A DNA stretch of 64,000 bases from Paenibacillus sp. PL91 (lineage in GTDB: Bacteria; Bacillota; Bacilli; Paenibacillales; Paenibacillaceae). Shown in pieces: positions 33,736 through 42,883 of the stretch (the stretch's first letter is position 1; the number at the start of each line of letters is the position of its first letter). The translations under genes and the position numbers were made by a program. The notes beneath the pieces were generated by a model. The model was not told the DNA's origin, made no database searches, and saw only the letters and a list, made by a program, of their open reading frames with translations. The stretch spans positions 1 to 64,000 of the forward strand of contig NZ_JABBYG020000016.1 in the NCBI RefSeq assembly GCF_012935325.2, in the 5' to 3' direction.

Positions 33736-34599
33736 ATGAAGCTTAAATTATCCATTTTATTACTTGCGTGTTTGATCGTATTTACAGGGTGTGGCTCAAA
33801 TGCATCGAACAAGAACGAACCGACACAACCAGAATCAGAAAGCAATGCTGCTGTTGAAGCGGTAGTCTCGGAGGAGGATTGGGCTCCGATTCTGGACAGC
33901 TACCGCCAGTTCGCGATTGAGCAGGCGGATACATTCATTCTGGAAACGGAGAAATTTGTAACAGCTGTCAAAGGCGGCGATATCGAGACGGCTAAGCAGC
34001 TCTACGCACCGACTCGCATGTACTACGAGCGGATCGAGCCGATTGCCGAAGCGCTTGGCGACCTAGACCCGAACATCGATGCACGAGAGAACGATGTGGA
34101 AGAGAAGGAATGGCGCGGGTTCCACCGCATTGAGCAAGCGCTGTGGGAGAAGAACACGACGGAGGGCATGGGAGACTATGCAGATCGCCTGCTGGAGGAC
34201 ACGAAGCTGCTTCGCGCTTTGATGGAGACGGTTGAGGTAGAGCCAAGCCTGCTTGTTACAGGAGCTGTTGAGCTGCTTAATGAGGTATCATCCTCGAAGG
34301 TAACGGGCGAGGAAGAACGTTACTCGCATACGGATCTTTATGATTTTGCTGCAAACGTGGAAGGCGCGGACAAAATCTATCAGCTTGTCAAAGCTGATCT
34401 GAGTAAGAAGGATGCAGCGCTAAGCGAACAAATCAGCAAAGGCTTTGCAGACCTTGAGCAAGCGCTGGCGGCTTACAAATCCGGTGAAGGCTATGTTTCG
34501 TATTTGGATTTGAAAGAGGAAGATACGAAGAAGCTAAGCCAGCTTATTGATGCGCTCGCAGAGCCGCTTTCGCAAATGGGAACGATTCTGGAGGCATAA
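33736..34599 (+). CDS. efeO: EfeO, imelysin-type iron uptake lipoprotein
   Basis: A 287-residue lipoprotein (LIVFTGCGSN lipobox). The M75/imelysin domain has the invariant GxHxxE-type signature in RGFHRIEQALW (about residue 133) and AKQLYAPTRMYYERIEP, the GDIEtAK...ERIEP helix pair. EfeO binds iron outside the membrane and passes it to the EfeU permease. It starts the efeOBU operon, directly behind the Fur box. The family shows this order variably; Bacillus has efeUOB. Confidence 0.93.
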   Translation: MKLKLSILLLACLIVFTGCGSNASNKNEPTQPESESNAAVEAVVSEEDWAPILDSYRQFAIEQADTFILETEKFVTAVKGGDIETAKQLYAPTRMYYERIEPIAEALGDLDPNIDARENDVEEKEWRGFHRIEQALWEKNTTEGMGDYADRLLEDTKLLRALMETVEVEPSLLVTGAVELLNEVSSSKVTGEEERYSHTDLYDFAANVEGADKIYQLVKADLSKKDAALSEQISKGFADLEQALAAYKSGEGYVSYLDLKEEDTKKLSQLIDALAEPLSQMGTILEA

Positions 34600-34603
34600 C
34601 AAC

Positions 34604-35932
34604 ATGACAAAACCTAGCGATTCGGAGCAGTCAGGACAGACACAAACGCAAGGCGAAGGCAAGCTTGGGATCATCGATAAAAAAATTAGCCGCAGAGATT
34701 TGCTGCGAATGGCAGGAGTAGGCGGAGCTGGGCTCCTGCTTGGGGCGACGGGAATGGGAGGACTATTCTCAGCGCAGGAGCGCAGCTCGGCAAAGCCCGC
34801 TTCCCAAACAGCTAAAGTAGACAGCGATCAAATGGTGAGCTTTTATGGAACGCATCAGGCGGGCATAACGACTCCGCCTCAGGATTTTATCGTATTTGCT
34901 TCTTTTGATTTAACGGCTGGTTCACTTGATGAGGTTCGCAAGCTGTTCCAAGCGTGGACAACGGCTGCGGCTACGATGGCTAGCGGCGAGATGCTGGGCA
35001 GCAACAACGATAATTTGAATTTGCCGCCCTCGGATACGGGTGAAGCCGCAGGGCTTTCGCCATCACGAACAACCATTACTTTTGGCGTTGGCGCTTCGTT
35101 CTTCGACGGCAGATATGGCCTAGCAGGCAAACGGCCCGCTGCGCTTGCGGATTTGCCTCCTTTCGGCGGCGATGAACTTCGCGAGGAATGGTCAGGCGGC
35201 GATATCGGCGTGCAGGTGAATGCGAACGATTTGCAAATTGCGTTTCATGCGATACGCAATCTAGCCCGCATCGCGAGAGGAAAGGCTGTGCTGCGCTGGA
35301 CGCAGGAAGGCTTCCAGCGGACGAGCGGCGCAGACCCAGCTGGTGCAACGCCTCGCAACCTGATGGGCTTTAAGGATGGGACGAACAACCCTGACGTCAA
35401 CGACGATGCGGAAATGAAGAAGGTTGTATGGGCAGCCGCTTCCGACGGTACGCCTTGGATGGATCAAGGCAGCTATATGGTTGTAAGGCGCATCCGCGTA
35501 CGCATCGAGGTATGGGATCGTTCCTCGCTTGGCGATCAGGAAAATACGTTCGGCCGCCACCGGAGCAGCGGTGCTCCACTCGGATCTGCAAATGAGACCG
35601 ATAAGCTCGATTTGGAGAAAAAGGATCAGAAGGGCGAGCCTGTTATTCCAATGAATGCGCATATCCGTCTCGCGCATGGCGACGGCTCGGTCAAAATTTT
35701 GCGCCGCTCCTTCTCATACTCTAGCGGTATGGATAATAAAACAGGTCAGCTGGACGCGGGGCTGCTATTTATTTGCTTCAATCGCGATTCACGGAAGCAA
35801 TTTATCCCAATGCAGACGAAGCTGGGCCAAAGCGATCTGCTAAACGAGTATATCGTTCATACCGGCAGCGCGACGTTCGCATGCTTCCCGGGTGTGCGCG
35901 AAGGCGGATATATCGGAGAAACGTTGTTTTAA
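34604..35932 (+). CDS. efeB: EfeB, Tat-exported Dyp-type heme peroxidase
   Basis: A 442-residue Dyp-type peroxidase with a twin-arginine signal (SRRDLLRMAGVGGAGLLL, about residues 29-46). The Dyp signature GFKDGTNNPD is at about residue 254, with heme-ligand and substrate-channel residues in the region DQGSYMVVRRIRV. In the EfeUOB system it acts outside the membrane, oxidising ferrous iron or taking iron from heme for EfeO/EfeU. GGAGG lies 9 nt before the ATG, and the gene starts 4 bp after efeO stops. A longer upstream frame inside efeO is a shadow. Confidence 0.94.
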   Translation: MTKPSDSEQSGQTQTQGEGKLGIIDKKISRRDLLRMAGVGGAGLLLGATGMGGLFSAQERSSAKPASQTAKVDSDQMVSFYGTHQAGITTPPQDFIVFASFDLTAGSLDEVRKLFQAWTTAAATMASGEMLGSNNDNLNLPPSDTGEAAGLSPSRTTITFGVGASFFDGRYGLAGKRPAALADLPPFGGDELREEWSGGDIGVQVNANDLQIAFHAIRNLARIARGKAVLRWTQEGFQRTSGADPAGATPRNLMGFKDGTNNPDVNDDAEMKKVVWAAASDGTPWMDQGSYMVVRRIRVRIEVWDRSSLGDQENTFGRHRSSGAPLGSANETDKLDLEKKDQKGEPVIPMNAHIRLAHGDGSVKILRRSFSYSSGMDNKTGQLDAGLLFICFNRDSRKQFIPMQTKLGQSDLLNEYIVHTGSATFACFPGVREGGYIGETLF

Positions 35933-35991
35933 TATGCAATCATTCCTATAAATATAAAAATAGAAGCTCTCTATGACGAAAGGGGCGGACG

Positions 35992-37803
35992 ATGATGTTC
36001 GCACAACTTGGCAACGGTATGAAACGGCCTATTATTCGTTTCTTCTCCGTTGTTTTTCTTTTGATAATGGCATGCAGCAGTGGACTATATGTGCAAGCGG
36101 AAGGAGATCAAGCAGCAGAGCTGAATCGCTTGCTTCCGCTTGTTGGCAGCGCGCTCGTCGAGGCTGGTCGAGGGGACTGGAAGGAAGCGGCAGCGCATGT
36201 TGAAGATGCAGCCGCGAAGTGGGAACAGCTAGAGCCAGCAGCGACAAAGGAAGCTGCCGCAGTAGATTCTGCGCTTGCAGGCGCAGCTAAAGCGCTATCC
36301 CGTTCAGAGAATGACCCGGATGCTGCGAAAGCTTCGTTATCGTCGCTTGCGAAGGCATTTAATAAATATGTGAAAAGCCTGCAGCCGGAAACGCCCCAGC
36401 TATCGGGTCAAGAGGCCGCGGTAATCATGCTGCCTCTAACGGAGCAGCTGCTGACGAGCGTACAGGCTGGCGATTGGGAGAAGGCGAAAGCCGATTATCG
36501 TCAGTTGAATGCCAATTGGCCGAAGGTCGAGCCCGCGGTTAGGGCGGATAATTCCAGCGTTTACGGCGGCATGGAGACGAAGATGAGCATGCTTCGGATT
36601 GCCATTCAAGCTGATCCGCCGCGAGCGGAGCAAGCCCAGACCGAAACGGCAGCACTCATTCAATTAATAAAAGATTACCGCGACGGTAAAGCTGCAGCTC
36701 CAACGAATGAAGCGGGCTTAACGATAACAGATGCGGTAGACATTCTTAATCAAGCGTTGCGCGATATCCAGCAGGGGCATTATCCGGAAGCTGCTGGCCA
36801 AATGGAAGCCTTTATCGTTCAATGGCCAGCGGTTGAGGGAGCGGTGCAACTGCGATCTCCTGCTGTATACAGCAGCATCGAAATTCGCATGGCAGAGGTA
36901 GGCGGGTATTTACTGTCCGATCCTCCTGCTGGGGAGAAGGCTGAGGAGCTGATTGCCGAGATGCTCGGGCAGCTTGAGCCGATGATGGAGGAGACGCGTT
37001 ATACAGCTTGGGACGCGGGAATGATTTTGCTTCGCGAAGGACTTGAGGCTATTTTGGTGCTTGCTGCATTATTAGCTTATTTGCAGCGTACGGGCAATAA
37101 CGATAAAAGGAAATGGGTATGGTCTGGCGTAGGGATAGGGCTATTACTGAGCGGCATTATGGCCTTTGTGCTGACCTATGCGATTTCTCAGATTGCTGCT
37201 GGAAGCGCGCGCGAGTCGATTGAAGGCGTTGCCGGATTGCTATCGGTCGTACTGATGCTGACTGTCGGCAATTGGCTGCACAATAAATCAAATATGAAAA
37301 ACTGGAATCAATACATTGATCAGCGGATGGGCAGCGCTCTTGCAAGGGGAAGCTTATGGTCACTGTTTGCCGTATCGGGATTGGCGATTTTCCGCGAAGG
37401 CGCCGAGACGACAATCTTTTATGTCGGGATGGCTCCCTCAATCGATCCGCTGCAGCTCGCGCTTGGCTTTGGCGTTACGTTCTTGCTGCTAATTGCGCTG
37501 GGCTACGCCATTATCAAGTTCAGCAGCAAGCTCCCGGTTCGACCCTTTTTTCTAATCGCATCTACGCTCATTTATTATCTGGTCGTCCGCTTCCTTGGGG
37601 AAAGCATCCACTCGCTGCAGGTATCGGGATGGGTGCCTTCGCATACGGCAGCCGGCTTGCCGACCATTGGCGCACTGGGTGTTTATCCGACTTGGGAATC
37701 GACGCTGCCGCAGCTGGCGGTGCTTGCATTTATAATCGTCAAAGTAAGCTTGACGCAGCTGCGCAAAGCGGCTCCGGATCGCAAAACTGCAAATGTAAAA
37801 TAG
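35992..37803 (+). CDS. efeU: EfeU (FTR1-type) iron permease with long repeat-bearing extracellular domain
   Basis: A 603-residue permease, much longer than the roughly 280 residues of the bare FTR1 domain. The C-terminal half has seven TM helices with the two iron-binding REGLE-type motifs, LLREGLEAILVL and FREGAETTIFY. The N-terminal half (signal anchor, then about 30-330) holds three helical repeats of about 100 residues. Each has a GDW-type turn and a later W...veP: RGDWKEAAAHVEDA, AGDWEKAKADYRQL and QGHYPEAAGQMEAF. This is like the GDIETAK...ERIEP hairpin of EfeO. It imports ferric iron. It ends the Fur-controlled operon. The ATG has AAAGGGG upstream. Confidence 0.92.
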   Translation: MMFAQLGNGMKRPIIRFFSVVFLLIMACSSGLYVQAEGDQAAELNRLLPLVGSALVEAGRGDWKEAAAHVEDAAAKWEQLEPAATKEAAAVDSALAGAAKALSRSENDPDAAKASLSSLAKAFNKYVKSLQPETPQLSGQEAAVIMLPLTEQLLTSVQAGDWEKAKADYRQLNANWPKVEPAVRADNSSVYGGMETKMSMLRIAIQADPPRAEQAQTETAALIQLIKDYRDGKAAAPTNEAGLTITDAVDILNQALRDIQQGHYPEAAGQMEAFIVQWPAVEGAVQLRSPAVYSSIEIRMAEVGGYLLSDPPAGEKAEELIAEMLGQLEPMMEETRYTAWDAGMILLREGLEAILVLAALLAYLQRTGNNDKRKWVWSGVGIGLLLSGIMAFVLTYAISQIAAGSARESIEGVAGLLSVVLMLTVGNWLHNKSNMKNWNQYIDQRMGSALARGSLWSLFAVSGLAIFREGAETTIFYVGMAPSIDPLQLALGFGVTFLLLIALGYAIIKFSSKLPVRPFFLIASTLIYYLVVRFLGESIHSLQVSGWVPSHTAAGLPTIGALGVYPTWESTLPQLAVLAFIIVKVSLTQLRKAAPDRKTANVK

Positions 37804-37814
37804 TCAGGTTTAGG

Positions 37815-37844
37815 CAGGTGCTCTTATACAGGGCGCCTGTTTTA
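37815..37844 (+). terminator. Weak terminator of the efe operon
   Basis: caggtgctc (37815-37823) pairs with gggcgcctg (37831-37839) with two G-U pairs, followed by ttttat. Confidence 0.55.
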
Positions 37845-37933
37845 TGAAAGGTATAGGGGAGAGCCTGAAGCAGGGGGAGATAGGCGAATCGACGCGGTTT
37901 GTGGTATGATTTTTGGAAAAGGGAGGGAACGGC

Positions 37934-38263
37934 TTGAAGGGACAAGGTGTACTTATTTCCGCGTTAGTGTTTGCGCTTCTTATCGCGATATTTGCGGTAA
38001 TCAATGTCGATTCCGTACAGGTTAACTTCTTTTTTGCAAAAACGACGCTTCCGCTTATTCTAGTGATCCTGGTATCAACGCTGCTCGGAGGGGTAACGGT
38101 AGGGCTGCTCGGCTTGATTCGCCAGATCCGCTTGCAGCGAACGATCAAATCTTTGGAGAAGCAGCTATCTTCCATAACGGCTGAGGCCGAGCGGCTTGGT
38201 TTATCGCCGTCATCATTAGTCTCAGAGCCAAAGCAAGCGGCTCCAGCGGCTCCAGTCGAATAA
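37934..38263 (+). CDS. LapA-domain small membrane protein
   Basis: A 109-residue protein with two TM helices (about 6-27 and 40-65) and a C-terminal coiled coil (LQRTIKSLEKQLSSITAEAE). The LapA pattern is visible as VINVDSVQVNFFFAKTTLPLILVI. In Gram-negatives LapA works in lipopolysaccharide assembly; in Gram-positives its role is unknown. I start at TTG 37934 with GGGAGG 7 nt upstream rather than TTG 37913. The next gene begins 22 bp after it ends. Confidence 0.85.
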   Translation: MKGQGVLISALVFALLIAIFAVINVDSVQVNFFFAKTTLPLILVILVSTLLGGVTVGLLGLIRQIRLQRTIKSLEKQLSSITAEAERLGLSPSSLVSEPKQAAPAAPVE

Positions 38264-38285
38264 CTCAACTTAGATAGCGAGGCCA

Positions 38286-39212
38286 ATGATGTTTATTTAT
38301 ACGTATGCATGCCACGAGGATGAGGCAAACTTATGCCAGCTTGAGCTGCAAACGCTGTTTGGGCAAAAGGCTGGTGGCGGAGGCGGGATCATTAGCAGCA
38401 AGTATGAGCTGCCTATAGATCGCAGTCCGTTCGTGAAACGGCGAATATCCGTTCTGCTAGCCGCAAGCAGCTTTGAGGAGCTAGCCTTGCAGCTTCCAGC
38501 TATAGAGCTTGATAGAAAAACGTTTAAAGTGCTGTTTACTCCTGGCGACGAGAATTTTACTTATGAGGAGCGGCGCCAGCTGGAGCGGGCAGCCGGAGCA
38601 GTTATTCGCGGCAAGGCGGACATGCGCAGCGCTGAACGACTCTTTGGTTTGACGAAGCTGGACGGATGCTGGTATTTCGGGCCGTGCGAGGAGAATAGTG
38701 CTGTCTGGCTAAAGCATCAGAGCAAGCCGCAAAATTATTCGACAGCGCTCCCGACCAGAGCAGCGCGAGCGATCGTTAATGCTGCGGCAGGGCCAGCGCC
38801 TGAACAGCTGCGGCTTATCGATCCGTGCTGCGGTATGGGCACGGTGCTCATTGAAGCGATGTCGATGGGCATCGACATCGAAGGGGTAGACCTCAATCCG
38901 CTTGCGGTGAGAGGCGCGCGCCTCAATCTGGCCCATTTTGGCTATGCGGACCGGGTCAGGCTTGGTGATATGAGGCTTATTGAAGGCCAATACGATGCTG
39001 CGATCGTGGATATGCCCTACAATTTATGCTCTGTGCTGCCGGAGGAAGAGCAGCTTGTTATGCTGAGCAGCGTAAGGAAATGGGCGAAGCGAGCGGTTAT
39101 TGTCACAACAGTTCCAATCGATTTGCAGCTGGAAAAGGCGTCTTGGCACATAATGAAAAGCGCAACCCTGAGCAAAGCCTCTTTTACCAGATATATAAGT
39201 GTAGTAGAATAA
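38286..39212 (+). CDS. UPF0020/TRM11-like RNA methyltransferase
   Basis: A 308-residue methyltransferase of the UPF0020/TRM11 type. The N-terminal half reads like the THUMP-type RNA-binding region. The catalytic half carries the S-adenosylmethionine loop LIDPCCGMGTVLIEAMSMG and the acidic residue in IEGVDLNPLAVRGARLN. The DMPYNL near 238 stands where these guanine-methylating enzymes have D/NPPY. It probably modifies a tRNA or rRNA guanosine; the exact target is not inferable. The small gene downstream starts about 30 bp after. Confidence 0.8.
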   Translation: MMFIYTYACHEDEANLCQLELQTLFGQKAGGGGGIISSKYELPIDRSPFVKRRISVLLAASSFEELALQLPAIELDRKTFKVLFTPGDENFTYEERRQLERAAGAVIRGKADMRSAERLFGLTKLDGCWYFGPCEENSAVWLKHQSKPQNYSTALPTRAARAIVNAAAGPAPEQLRLIDPCCGMGTVLIEAMSMGIDIEGVDLNPLAVRGARLNLAHFGYADRVRLGDMRLIEGQYDAAIVDMPYNLCSVLPEEEQLVMLSSVRKWAKRAVIVTTVPIDLQLEKASWHIMKSATLSKASFTRYISVVE

Positions 39213-39244
39213 GAAGTATGTAGCGCATGAAACGAGGTGAACCT

Positions 39245-39448
39245 ATGTCTACAATTGATCAAAATCAATCCGAAGAGCAGCCGAAGCAGCTGACTCAAGC
39301 GGAGAAAGCGAAGCAACTGCTCGCTCAGAAGAAGCAAGCGAAAGCTGGCGGAGGCCCCGGCCAAACGCACCTATCCACAGGGACGCAGGCACTGAAGAGC
39401 CAAAACACGAAGAAGGTAAACAATCAACGTAAAAAAATGGGTGTATAG
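39245..39448 (+). CDS. Small basic hypothetical protein
   Basis: A 67-residue charged, low-complexity protein (AEKAKQLLAQKKQAKAGGGP, then NTKKVNNQRKKMGV). It has no TM helix and no recognised domain. GAGGTGA lies just before the ATG at 39245, which I prefer over the upstream ATG 39227. Its lysine/glutamine-rich makeup suggests a nucleic-acid or ribosome-associated peptide, but this is only composition. A terminator-like hairpin follows. Confidence 0.6.
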   Translation: MSTIDQNQSEEQPKQLTQAEKAKQLLAQKKQAKAGGGPGQTHLSTGTQALKSQNTKKVNNQRKKMGV

Positions 39449-39488
39449 CTGCGGGAATGTAATTATGGCCGCAGATATAGCAACAAAG

Positions 39489-39530
39489 TAGGGCGCGGGC
39501 TGGCAACAGCTGAGCGCTCTTTCTTTTGTG
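39489..39530 (+). terminator. Terminator after the small basic protein
   Basis: gggcgc and gcgctc flank an inner gctg/cagc pair, followed by tttctttt. Confidence 0.55.
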
Positions 39531-39691
39531 CCAAGGTGATTAGCGAAGGCGGAATAACAATGTGCGAGTTAGCAGATGCTGAGAGCAATAGAAGAAGTTA
39601 ACGAGCAGCACGTTAGGTGATGACCGATTGTTGATTGAATTGAAGGGTGAGTGGGCTTGATACTGGCAGAAGCAGCGCCGGGCGTTCTCGG

Positions 39692-40283
39692 ATGAAGCGG
39701 CTATTCATGCTTGTCATCGGTATGGCAGCCTTCCTGCAAGCCATTCCAAGCGCAGAGGGTGCTTTATTGGGTGGGTGTCAATGTGTACAATGTGAAATAT
39801 CATAATGGCGATAAAATGCATGGGGCAAGCCACGAGGACCCGCTCGATTTGCTTGATTATGTATACAACCGTTTTAGTCGAACGAAGCCGATTCAACTGT
39901 CTGAATTCGGGGTAACCCATTACAACACATCTGACGGACAAAAGGATAACAGCTTCGCGATCAATCGGATTTCACGCTTCTATCGCCATTTGAGGAATGA
40001 CAATCCGAGGGTAAAAGCGGTCTTTTATTTCGCTGTGAAGCTGCAAGTCAAGCTGACACAAGACAGCCGAGGGACACAAACCGCCCGAATCCTGCGCAAG
40101 GACGGCACGAAGGTTGCGATGGCACCTGTCAAGGCCATTCAACGTAAAATATGGACGGGGACAAAAACGAGAGATTAGCGCCTTGTTTACCGAAATGTCC
40201 AAGCATTGCCGCTTAAGCGGACAGCTGCAGGCATTGGATACGAGGTAAATCTATACGGGAATAACATTTATATACAAGAATGA
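39692..40283 (+). pseudogene. Decayed stalk-domain glycosidase-like gene
   Basis: A broken secreted glycosidase-like gene. ATG 39692 opens a signal peptide (MKRLFMLVIGMAAFLQAIPS), but the frame then shifts. The other frame (39711 onward) reads YWVGVNVYNVKYHNGDKMHG and KPIQLSEFGVTHYN, the end of a GH26-like barrel with a catalytic-type Glu in SEFG. That frame meets a TAG at 40176-40178. Beyond it, in the same frame, lies GIGYEVNLYGNNIYIQE, the end of a copper-amine-oxidase-type stalk domain, to the TGA at 40281-40283. So the middle of the gene is deleted, a frame is shifted and a stop has been gained. Confidence 0.7.
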
Positions 40284-40382
40284 ATCAAGGAGCAATCCCA
40301 CATAATGAATATACAACGATGATTACACATACATGCAAAAACGCTTCACCTTTATTAAGAAATAATTACGGAGGGATTCGTT

Positions 40383-41078
40383 ATGACGGCAACAAAACCA
40401 TCACGAATGAGCATTTATTTGCTTGCCGGTGTCGCAACATCCAACAGTATATTTACCGAATGCAAAATAAAACTCGAAAAAATGTTCCAATCTGACGGAA
40501 TTGAACCGGCTATTCATGTTATTTTTCCTTATGGAGATGCCAGCAGAAGCGTGGTTAGACAAGTGCTTGAGGTAAAGAGCGACTTGTCCAACCGCCTTAC
40601 GGCTGGACGTATTGGCGGGCAGCATGCGCTGAGCAAAATCAAGGAGACATTAACGAGCGAACGCTTGCTGTTGATCGGACACAGCGGAGGCGGAGCGGCA
40701 GCCTACCAAGCGGCGAAGATGCTCTTTGAGCAAGATAAAATCGAGGATTTTCGCATCGTGCAGGTGGGGTCGCCAAGAACTCCGATTGAGCCGAAATTGC
40801 AGGACCGCGTCAGCTATTTTCATTCGATCGACCGCTTAGGCAAGCTTAATGATCCGATTAGCCGGATCGGCACATGGGGCGGCTGGAGCAGAAATGGATT
40901 TACGATGCCAAAATGGAATCGCATGAAGTATGCGCCAGGCTATGTGGAAGGCATTCCAACGGTAGGGGGACATGCCGATTATTTTCGCCATACGGAGGAC
41001 TATACCGACCAAGAGGCTGTATGCAATCTCGACAAAACGATTGATCGCATGCGCGGCTGGTTGAAAGGGTGGGTCTGA
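40383..41078 (+). CDS. Alpha/beta hydrolase, lipase-like
   Basis: A 231-residue alpha/beta hydrolase-type protein. The nucleophile elbow is GHSGGG (about residue 99, in LLLIGHSGGGAAAYQAAKML). A late aspartate and the histidine of GGHADYF (about 200) fit a catalytic triad. There is no signal peptide, so the protein is cytoplasmic. It resembles lipase class 3 enzymes only in layout. The substrate is unknown. GGAGGG lies 8 nt before the ATG. It runs codirectionally with the next gene, about 80 bp away. Confidence 0.75.
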   Translation: MTATKPSRMSIYLLAGVATSNSIFTECKIKLEKMFQSDGIEPAIHVIFPYGDASRSVVRQVLEVKSDLSNRLTAGRIGGQHALSKIKETLTSERLLLIGHSGGGAAAYQAAKMLFEQDKIEDFRIVQVGSPRTPIEPKLQDRVSYFHSIDRLGKLNDPISRIGTWGGWSRNGFTMPKWNRMKYAPGYVEGIPTVGGHADYFRHTEDYTDQEAVCNLDKTIDRMRGWLKGWV

Positions 41079-41157
41079 TCCTTTACACTAAGGGGAGAGG
41101 AAGCAACGCTTGAACGTCACTCGAGCGATTGCTTGCGACTTAGGAGGTGAGTGGCCT

Positions 41158-41802
41158 ATGGCGAATACCCATACGTACTCGAAGAAGGAAGAAATAGCGA
41201 ATGCGATCACGCATGGCATCGGGGCAGGGCTGAGCATCGCAGCGTTAGTTGTGCTTATAGTATTCGCTGCGACGAAGGGAACGCCCTTTCATGTTGTAAG
41301 CTTCACAATATATGGATCAGCGATGCTGCTGCTTTATGCGGCTTCCACACTCGTACATAGCTTTCCGGAGGGGAAAGCAAAGCGAGTGTTCGAATCGCTC
41401 GATCATTCCTTTATTTATGTATTTATTGCCGGGACGTATACTCCGATCCTCTTCCATATAGTGCAGGGGAAGCTTGGCTGGGTGCTGTTTGGCATCGTCT
41501 GGGGCGCTGCTGTTGTCGGCGTTGCGTTTAAAGCGTTCTTCGCCTCGCGCTTCCTGTTTACATCAACTCTAGTCTATATCGCGATGGGCTGGATAATCGT
41601 TTTTGTATGGAAGCCGTTAACTGCGCACCTCGCACCTGGGGGCGTACAATTGCTCGTAACGGGCGGATTGCTGTATACGTTTGGAACGGTATTCTATATG
41701 TGGCGCAGCTTCCCATATCATCATGCGGTATGGCATTTGTTCGTGCTCGGCGGATCGATTGTCCATTTTTTCGCGATTTTGCTTTATGTGCTGCCGGCGT
41801 AA
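41158..41802 (+). CDS. Hemolysin III / PAQR-type membrane protein
   Basis: A 214-residue, seven-TM protein of the hemolysin III (YplQ, PAQR-like) family. The hallmarks are EEIANAITHGIGAGLSI, ASTLVHSFPEGKAK and HAVWHLFVLGGSIVHFF, with the conserved His and Ser residues that bind metal in PAQR proteins. The family has ceramidase- or receptor-like roles in eukaryotes; the bacterial function is poorly known. I start at ATG 41158 (GGAGGTGA 8 nt upstream) rather than TTG 41110. It shares the terminator at 41826-41899 with the convergent lipase gene. Confidence 0.88.
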   Translation: MANTHTYSKKEEIANAITHGIGAGLSIAALVVLIVFAATKGTPFHVVSFTIYGSAMLLLYAASTLVHSFPEGKAKRVFESLDHSFIYVFIAGTYTPILFHIVQGKLGWVLFGIVWGAAVVGVAFKAFFASRFLFTSTLVYIAMGWIIVFVWKPLTAHLAPGGVQLLVTGGLLYTFGTVFYMWRSFPYHHAVWHLFVLGGSIVHFFAILLYVLPA

Positions 41803-41825
41803 AGAAGCTGCTCAAGCAATCATTC

Positions 41826-41899
41826 AAAAATAGTGAAGGAGATCTTACTCGCCGTGAAGCTGGCTTCTTGGTGAATGGGATTGCCTTCACTATTTTTTT
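41826..41899. terminator. Bidirectional terminator
   Basis: aaaaatagtgaagg (41826-41839) pairs with ccttcactattttt (41884-41897), enclosing a 44-nt loop that can fold on itself. It is flanked by A and T runs and lies between convergent genes. Confidence 0.8.
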
Positions 41900-41917
41900 A
41901 TTTGGGCAAGCCATATG

Positions 41918-42733
41918 CTAAAGCTCGATCGCCGGGCACCAGCCGGGCGGCTCAGAGCAAACGGACAGCGCAAAGTCAGGGTCCTCATTAACAAGATCAG
42001 CAAAATAGCTGGATAAGATGTGGTTGCCGGCAACCGAGCCCATCCGGAAGGAGCGCTTAACCTCACCCTTTACGTGCATGTAGTAATAGGTCTGTTTCGT
42101 ATTTGGCGACTGATAGACGAGCGTAGGCAGATGCGGGACAATATCGAATTCATTTTGAAATCGCCAATGTGTTGCTACGGTTGAATTGTAGTTATTTACA
42201 AACTTCGGATCCCCGATTCTCGGAGCGCCGAACGTGTACACAATGGGAGCAGTAAAGGGGGAGTTGTTGGCCAGATCGAGGGATGCGAGTGTTGCAAGCG
42301 CACCGCCTAGGCTGTGACCGGTTATGAATAACGGCCTATCCGGCGGAAGCTGCTTCATAATATCAAGTATTTGAGAGCGGGCGGACATGTATATGTCAGT
42401 GAAGCCTTTATGAGTGAGCCCCGTATTTTTGACCGGTCGGTAAGTTGTCTGCTGAGCAATGAAATCCGATACCCAATCGACAGCCGAGCCGCTTCCGCGA
42501 AAAGCAAGCACAGATGCGCGCTCTGAGGTCAGCACAAAGCCAAACCGCTCATCGCTGTTGTCATATGCTCTTGCTGTAAATTCGCTTACTAAGCTGTATG
42601 TTCTGGGTACAAGAAACAGTCCGTCCTTGTTATTGTATTGCAGGTACGTTTGTCCGCAAACCGCAGCCAAAAACAAGGCAGTTCGAAGATCGAGTTCTTG
42701 CGTTGCAACCGTGCTTCTCGTTTTTGTTCTCAT
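41918..42733 (-). CDS. Class 3 lipase family protein
   Basis: A 271-residue alpha/beta hydrolase of the class 3 lipase type. The nucleophile motif GHSLGGALA (about residue 130) lies after an extended N-terminal segment, and the histidine near HLPTLVYQ/GNHILSSYF fits the triad. There is no clear signal peptide. I start at ATG 42733, where GGAGG is 5 nt upstream; the open frame extends further but without a ribosome site. It is transcribed toward the hemolysin III gene. The substrate (triglyceride or phospholipid) is not evident. Confidence 0.85.
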   Translation of the reverse strand: MRTKTRSTVATQELDLRTALFLAAVCGQTYLQYNNKDGLFLVPRTYSLVSEFTARAYDNSDERFGFVLTSERASVLAFRGSGSAVDWVSDFIAQQTTYRPVKNTGLTHKGFTDIYMSARSQILDIMKQLPPDRPLFITGHSLGGALATLASLDLANNSPFTAPIVYTFGAPRIGDPKFVNNYNSTVATHWRFQNEFDIVPHLPTLVYQSPNTKQTYYYMHVKGEVKRSFRMGSVAGNHILSSYFADLVNEDPDFALSVCSEPPGWCPAIEL

Positions 42734-42883
42734 ATCATCCCTCCGCTCATACCACTCCGGCCATACTGATAATGTATTGTATGAATGAATGGGCGGATGG
42801 GTACCAGCGGATAAATAATGGACTTTACGCCGCAGCTCCAAGTATAATCGTGGGGTAAACCCATTATGAAAGGGGATTCATAC

